Assembly (NCBI GenBank): GCA_021324455.1
Contig: JAJPJA010000027.1
Location: 1 to 42,771, forward strand
Length of the DNA stretch: 42,771 bases
Direction of reading: 5' to 3'
Origin: Pseudomonadota bacterium
GTDB lineage: Bacteria; Desulfobacterota; Binatia; Binatales; Binataceae
Below, piece after piece: positions 40,004-42,771 of this stretch. The position numbers and the translations under genes are program-made. Each line of letters starts with the position of its first letter. Position 1 is the stretch's first letter. The notes under the pieces were generated by a model. It was given only the letters and a program-made list of their open reading frames with translations. It did no database searches and had not been told where the DNA came from.

Positions 40004-40921
40004 ATGAAAATCGCCATCCAGTTGCCCCAGTTCATGGGCTGGCCCGAGTTGCTCGAGCGCGCCCTGTTCGCTGACCGGCTTGGGTTCCATTCGATCTGGC
40101 TCAACGACCATTTCATCCACTTCATGGCGCCCGAACGCGACCATCCCGAGGCGCTCGCCTGTCTGACCGGGCTGGCCGCGCGCACCGAACGGACGCGGCT
40201 GGGGATGCTGGTGTTCTGCAACGGCTATCGCAATCCGGCCTACCTGGCCAAAGCGCTGACCGCGGTGGATCACATCAGCAACGGACGGTTGGAGATCGGA
40301 ATCGGCGCCGGATGGTACGAGGAGGAGCATCGCTCCTATGGCTTCGACTTTGCGCCGATCGGCGCGCGGCTGCGCGCGCTGGAGGAGGCGATCCAAATCA
40401 TGAATTTGATGTTCACGCAGCCGACGGCTACGTTCAAAGGGCGCTATCATTGGGTGGACGGCGCGCGCAACAATCCCAAACCGCTGCAGCAACCGCGTCC
40501 GCCCCTGACCATCGCCGGCGGCGGCGAAAAGGTGCTGCTGCGGATGGTGGCGCGCTACGCCGATCGCTGGAACATCTTCCCCACCAGCGCCGAGGAGTTC
40601 GTCCGCAAACTCAATCTGCTCAAAGGCTATTGCGCCGAATTCGGACGCGATTTCGGCACTTTGGAAGTCTCCGAGCATATCCTCGTCTGCGTGGAAACGA
40701 CCGAGGAGGCGCTCAGGCAGCGATGGGCCGAAGACAGCCGGCATCCGATGATGCGCGGGGCCCGCGGGCGCGTGGTGATGGGCACGCCGGCTTCGGTTAT
40801 CGACCAGTTTCGCGAACGCGAGCGGCGCGGCGTGGGGATGGGGATTGCGTGGTTCACCGACTTCGGCCGGTCGCGCACGCTGGAGATATTCGCGCGCGAG
40901 GTCATGCCGGCGCTGGCCTGA
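40004..40921 (+). CDS. LLM-class oxidoreductase (probably F420-dependent)
   Basis: A 305-residue TIM-barrel flavin/F420 oxidoreductase preceded by GGAGGT. Landmarks: AIQLPQFMGW start, ADRLGFHSIWLNDHF, ERTRLGMLVFCNGYRNPAYLAKALTAVD (substrate/cofactor strand), NGRLEIGIGAGWYEEEH and PLTIAGGGEKVLLRMVARYAD. The GWYEEEH pattern is common in F420-linked members, but FMN use cannot be excluded. Many lineages keep dozens of such paralogues with unknown substrates, often in catabolism. No F420 biosynthesis gene is in the window. Confidence 0.9.
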   Translation: MKIAIQLPQFMGWPELLERALFADRLGFHSIWLNDHFIHFMAPERDHPEALACLTGLAARTERTRLGMLVFCNGYRNPAYLAKALTAVDHISNGRLEIGIGAGWYEEEHRSYGFDFAPIGARLRALEEAIQIMNLMFTQPTATFKGRYHWVDGARNNPKPLQQPRPPLTIAGGGEKVLLRMVARYADRWNIFPTSAEEFVRKLNLLKGYCAEFGRDFGTLEVSEHILVCVETTEEALRQRWAEDSRHPMMRGARGRVVMGTPASVIDQFRERERRGVGMGIAWFTDFGRSRTLEIFAREVMPALA

Positions 40922-41027
40922 TTCGCCCTCAGCCCGGCGCGCCAGGTTTTGTCGATAAAGCTTTTTTCTGGTAATTCTAGGCAAAATTTCTGCCGTTCAC
41001 GCCGGCGGACGCTTGAGGAATTCCAGA

Positions 41028-42771
41028 ATGCGGTGCGGAAAACCTGCTGTGTGGGCGGCGCTCTTCAGAGCATCACCGTGCTTTGCCCTTATATCACTGT
41101 GCGTCGCCTTGTCCGCGGGCCTGGACGCATGCGATCCGTGTCCCTCCTGCACTCACGTCGAGCCCTCGCCAGCCGCGCCGCATTTCGTGCTGACCGGATC
41201 GATGACGGACGCGCGGATCTTTCACACCGGCACTCTGCTCAATAACGGACAGGTTTTGATCGCCGGCGGTGTCCAGTTGGCCGGCGTTCTCGATTCGGCT
41301 GAGATTTACGATCCATCGGCGGGCAGCTTTACCGCCACGACCGGCGCGATGGCGCAGGCGCGCTATCATCATACGGCGACCTTGCTCAACGACGGCACCG
41401 TTCTGATTGCCGGCGGCGACAACGGCGGCGGTCTGCTGGTCGCGACCGCCTTCCTCAGCGCGGAGTTGTACGACCCCTCGGCCAACAAGTTCAAGTCCAC
41501 CGGCGCGATGTTCGCGCCGCGTACCTGGCATACTGCCACGCTTCTGGCCGACGGCAAGGTGCTGGTCGCGGGCGGCAGCCCGGCCGTCGATTCCAGTATC
41601 GACCCGACCACCAAGACCGGCACCGGACTGCCGGTCGGCGCGCTGCCCAACGCTGAACTCTACGATCCCAAAAGCCAGCAGTTCTTCGGCAATCCGGGTG
41701 CGATGAACGCCGCGCGCACCGAGCATACGGCGGCGTTGATCAAGGGATGCGGCTGCCCGGATGACAACCAGGTGCTGATCGCGGGCGGGATCGACGATTC
41801 GGGCACCACGCTTACCTCGGCGGAATTGTTCAATGAAAGCGCCAACAGCTTCACCCCGACCGGCTCGATGAGCACAGCGCGCCACAATCACACCGCAACC
41901 ACGCTGCAGGACGGACGCGTGCTGATCGCGGGCGGCGTCGATAACTCGCTTAACGTTTTGGACAGCGCCGAGATCTTCGATCCGAAGAGCGGGGCGTTCA
42001 CCCCGACGGCGTCGCCGATGACGACGCCGCGCGCTTTTCATTCAGCGCAGCTTCTGAACGACGGCCGCGTGCTGATCACGGGCGGCAGCGGCGATACCAG
42101 CGCGGAGATTTTCGATCCTGCCGCCGGCACGTTCACCGCCGCCGGAATGATGACCGACGTCCGCTTCGAACAGCCCTCGGTGCAGCTCCCCGGCGGTGCG
42201 GTGCTGGTTCCCGGCGGCGCCCTGCTCCTCAATCCGATCGGCGTGCTGATCCCGAATTCGTCGCTGGACAGCGCGGAGGTATTCGCGCCGGCCAGCGAGA
42301 CTTTCTCCGCGACCGCGCAGACCATGGTGAGGTCGCGCGTTGGACACACCGCGACCGCGCTCAATGACGGCCGCGTCCTGATCGCCGGGGGCGCCGATCT
42401 CACCCGGCGCATCTTTAATACCTCCGAGCTGTACGACGCCTCAACCGGCGCCTTCAACTGCATCGGCGGCACCACGGGCAGAGATTGCGCCGCAAGCCTG
42501 CATGACGTCCGTTTTTCCCAGACCGCGACCCCGCTTGCGGGCTCCTCGCAGGTGCTGATAGCGGGCGGATCGGACGGCAATACTCTGGCCACCGCGGAGA
42601 TCTACAATTCCGCATCGAAGACTTACACCTGCGTCGGCGGCATCGGCACGACACCGCCGATCTGCAGCGACAGCATGGTGAATGCCCGCATCAATCATGT
42701 GGCCGTGGCGCTGCAGGACGGAAGGGTGCTGGTCGCCGGCGGCAGCGACGCATCGGGCAACGTGCTGGCGA
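41028..42771 (+). CDS. Secreted kelch-repeat protein, truncated by the window edge
   Basis: The frame is open from ATG 41028 to the right edge (over 580 residues). GAGGAA (41015-41020) lies 7 bases before the ATG. A hydrophobic export signal (about 18-33) ends at GLDAC, possibly a weak lipobox, followed by a small Cys cluster (CDPCPSC). At least ten kelch units of about 50-70 residues follow, each with the H-T-A-T-L-L ... G-x-V-L-I-A-G-G strand and a SAE-x-Y/F-DP strand. Unit 7 (EQPSVQLPGGAVLVPGG) is the most degenerate, and units 4, 9 and 10 carry insertions with Cys. Ten units exceed a single 6-7 blade propeller, so two propellers are likely. Ligand unknown; an extracellular or surface binding role is probable. 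Confidence 0.85.
   Translation, partial: MRCGKPAVWAALFRASPCFALISLCVALSAGLDACDPCPSCTHVEPSPAAPHFVLTGSMTDARIFHTGTLLNNGQVLIAGGVQLAGVLDSAEIYDPSAGSFTATTGAMAQARYHHTATLLNDGTVLIAGGDNGGGLLVATAFLSAELYDPSANKFKSTGAMFAPRTWHTATLLADGKVLVAGGSPAVDSSIDPTTKTGTGLPVGALPNAELYDPKSQQFFGNPGAMNAARTEHTAALIKGCGCPDDNQVLIAGGIDDSGTTLTSAELFNESANSFTPTGSMSTARHNHTATTLQDGRVLIAGGVDNSLNVLDSAEIFDPKSGAFTPTASPMTTPRAFHSAQLLNDGRVLITGGSGDTSAEIFDPAAGTFTAAGMMTDVRFEQPSVQLPGGAVLVPGGALLLNPIGVLIPNSSLDSAEVFAPASETFSATAQTMVRSRVGHTATALNDGRVLIAGGADLTRRIFNTSELYDASTGAFNCIGGTTGRDCAASLHDVRFSQTATPLAGSSQVLIAGGSDGNTLATAEIYNSASKTYTCVGGIGTTPPICSDSMVNARINHVAVALQDGRVLVAGGSDASGNVLA

Noticed and set aside
41094..42041. A 315-codon minus-strand frame in the kelch region
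   Set aside because: The plus frame from 41028 reads as a continuous kelch protein with export signal and ribosome site; the minus frame mirrors its DNA repeats.
1..42771. CRISPR arrays, insertion sequences, prophage genes or integration sites
   Set aside because: I saw no regularly spaced repeats, transposase, integrase or att-like repeat next to the tRNA. The kelch DNA repeats are protein-coding.

Overview
The window is 42.8 kb of GC-rich, densely coded bacterial chromosome with one tRNA, no rRNA, and no insertion sequence, phage gene or CRISPR array that I could see. The genes are those of an aerobic, diderm, soil or groundwater type bacterium: acyl-CoA dehydrogenase with its kinase partner, thiolase with a DUF35 partner, a LLM-class (F420-type) oxidoreductase, a molybdenum hydroxylase, DUF1329, an OmpA lipoprotein and a secreted cytochrome c. 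This mix recalls uncultivated lineages such as Candidatus Binatota or neighbouring Desulfobacterota-like groups. That placement is an impression from gene content, not a phylogeny.

Layout. 1-7.3 kb: the end of an isochorismatase-fold protein that lacks the usual cysteine, an APH-type kinase and acyl-CoA dehydrogenase pair (minus), a stand-alone molybdopterin hydroxylase large subunit (plus), a 600-base intergenic stretch with a perfect palindrome, and a secreted DUF1329 protein. 7.4-14.7 kb (minus): a tight run reading hybrid histidine kinase, DOMON-like protein, DUF1460 amidase-like protein, two-part GT2 glycosyltransferase, DUF4922 HIT/GalT-like protein, SpoIID/LytB protein. The last five are joined by 4-7 base stop/start overlaps. 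This is the least understood and most system-like part of the window. 14.9-19.2 kb: ClC-CBS transporter, SagB-type tandem nitroreductase, pyrE. 19.4-25.8 kb (minus): cca, an ABC ATPase without permease, an HMG-CoA-synthase-like/DUF35 fusion without its catalytic Cys, an SCP2-type thiolase and a double VOC protein. 26-27.7 kb: cytochrome c with a strong terminator, and an AI-2E family membrane protein. 27.8-35.5 kb (plus): tRNA-Val(GAC), then the classic translation block thrS-infC-rpmI-rplT-pheS-pheT-merR, where infC appears to start at a rare ATC codon. 35.6-42.8 kb: a BNR propeller coupled to a MoaD/ThiS-like protein, recA, a FecR-OmpA pair (minus), an RsbW-like ATPase, a LLM oxidoreductase and a large kelch-repeat protein that runs off the right edge.

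How the genes may work together. Kinase plus acyl-CoA dehydrogenase fits 4-hydroxyacyl-CoA breakdown by phosphorylation and elimination, as in ACAD10/11 and LvaA/LvaC. Thiolase plus HMGCS-like/DUF35 resembles the thiolase/HMGCS/DUF35 complexes of archaea, but with a pseudo-synthase half. The 7.4-12.1 kb run couples two predicted wall-acting proteins with a glycosyltransferase and a nucleotide-handling protein, which points to remodelling or recycling of a cell-envelope glycan.
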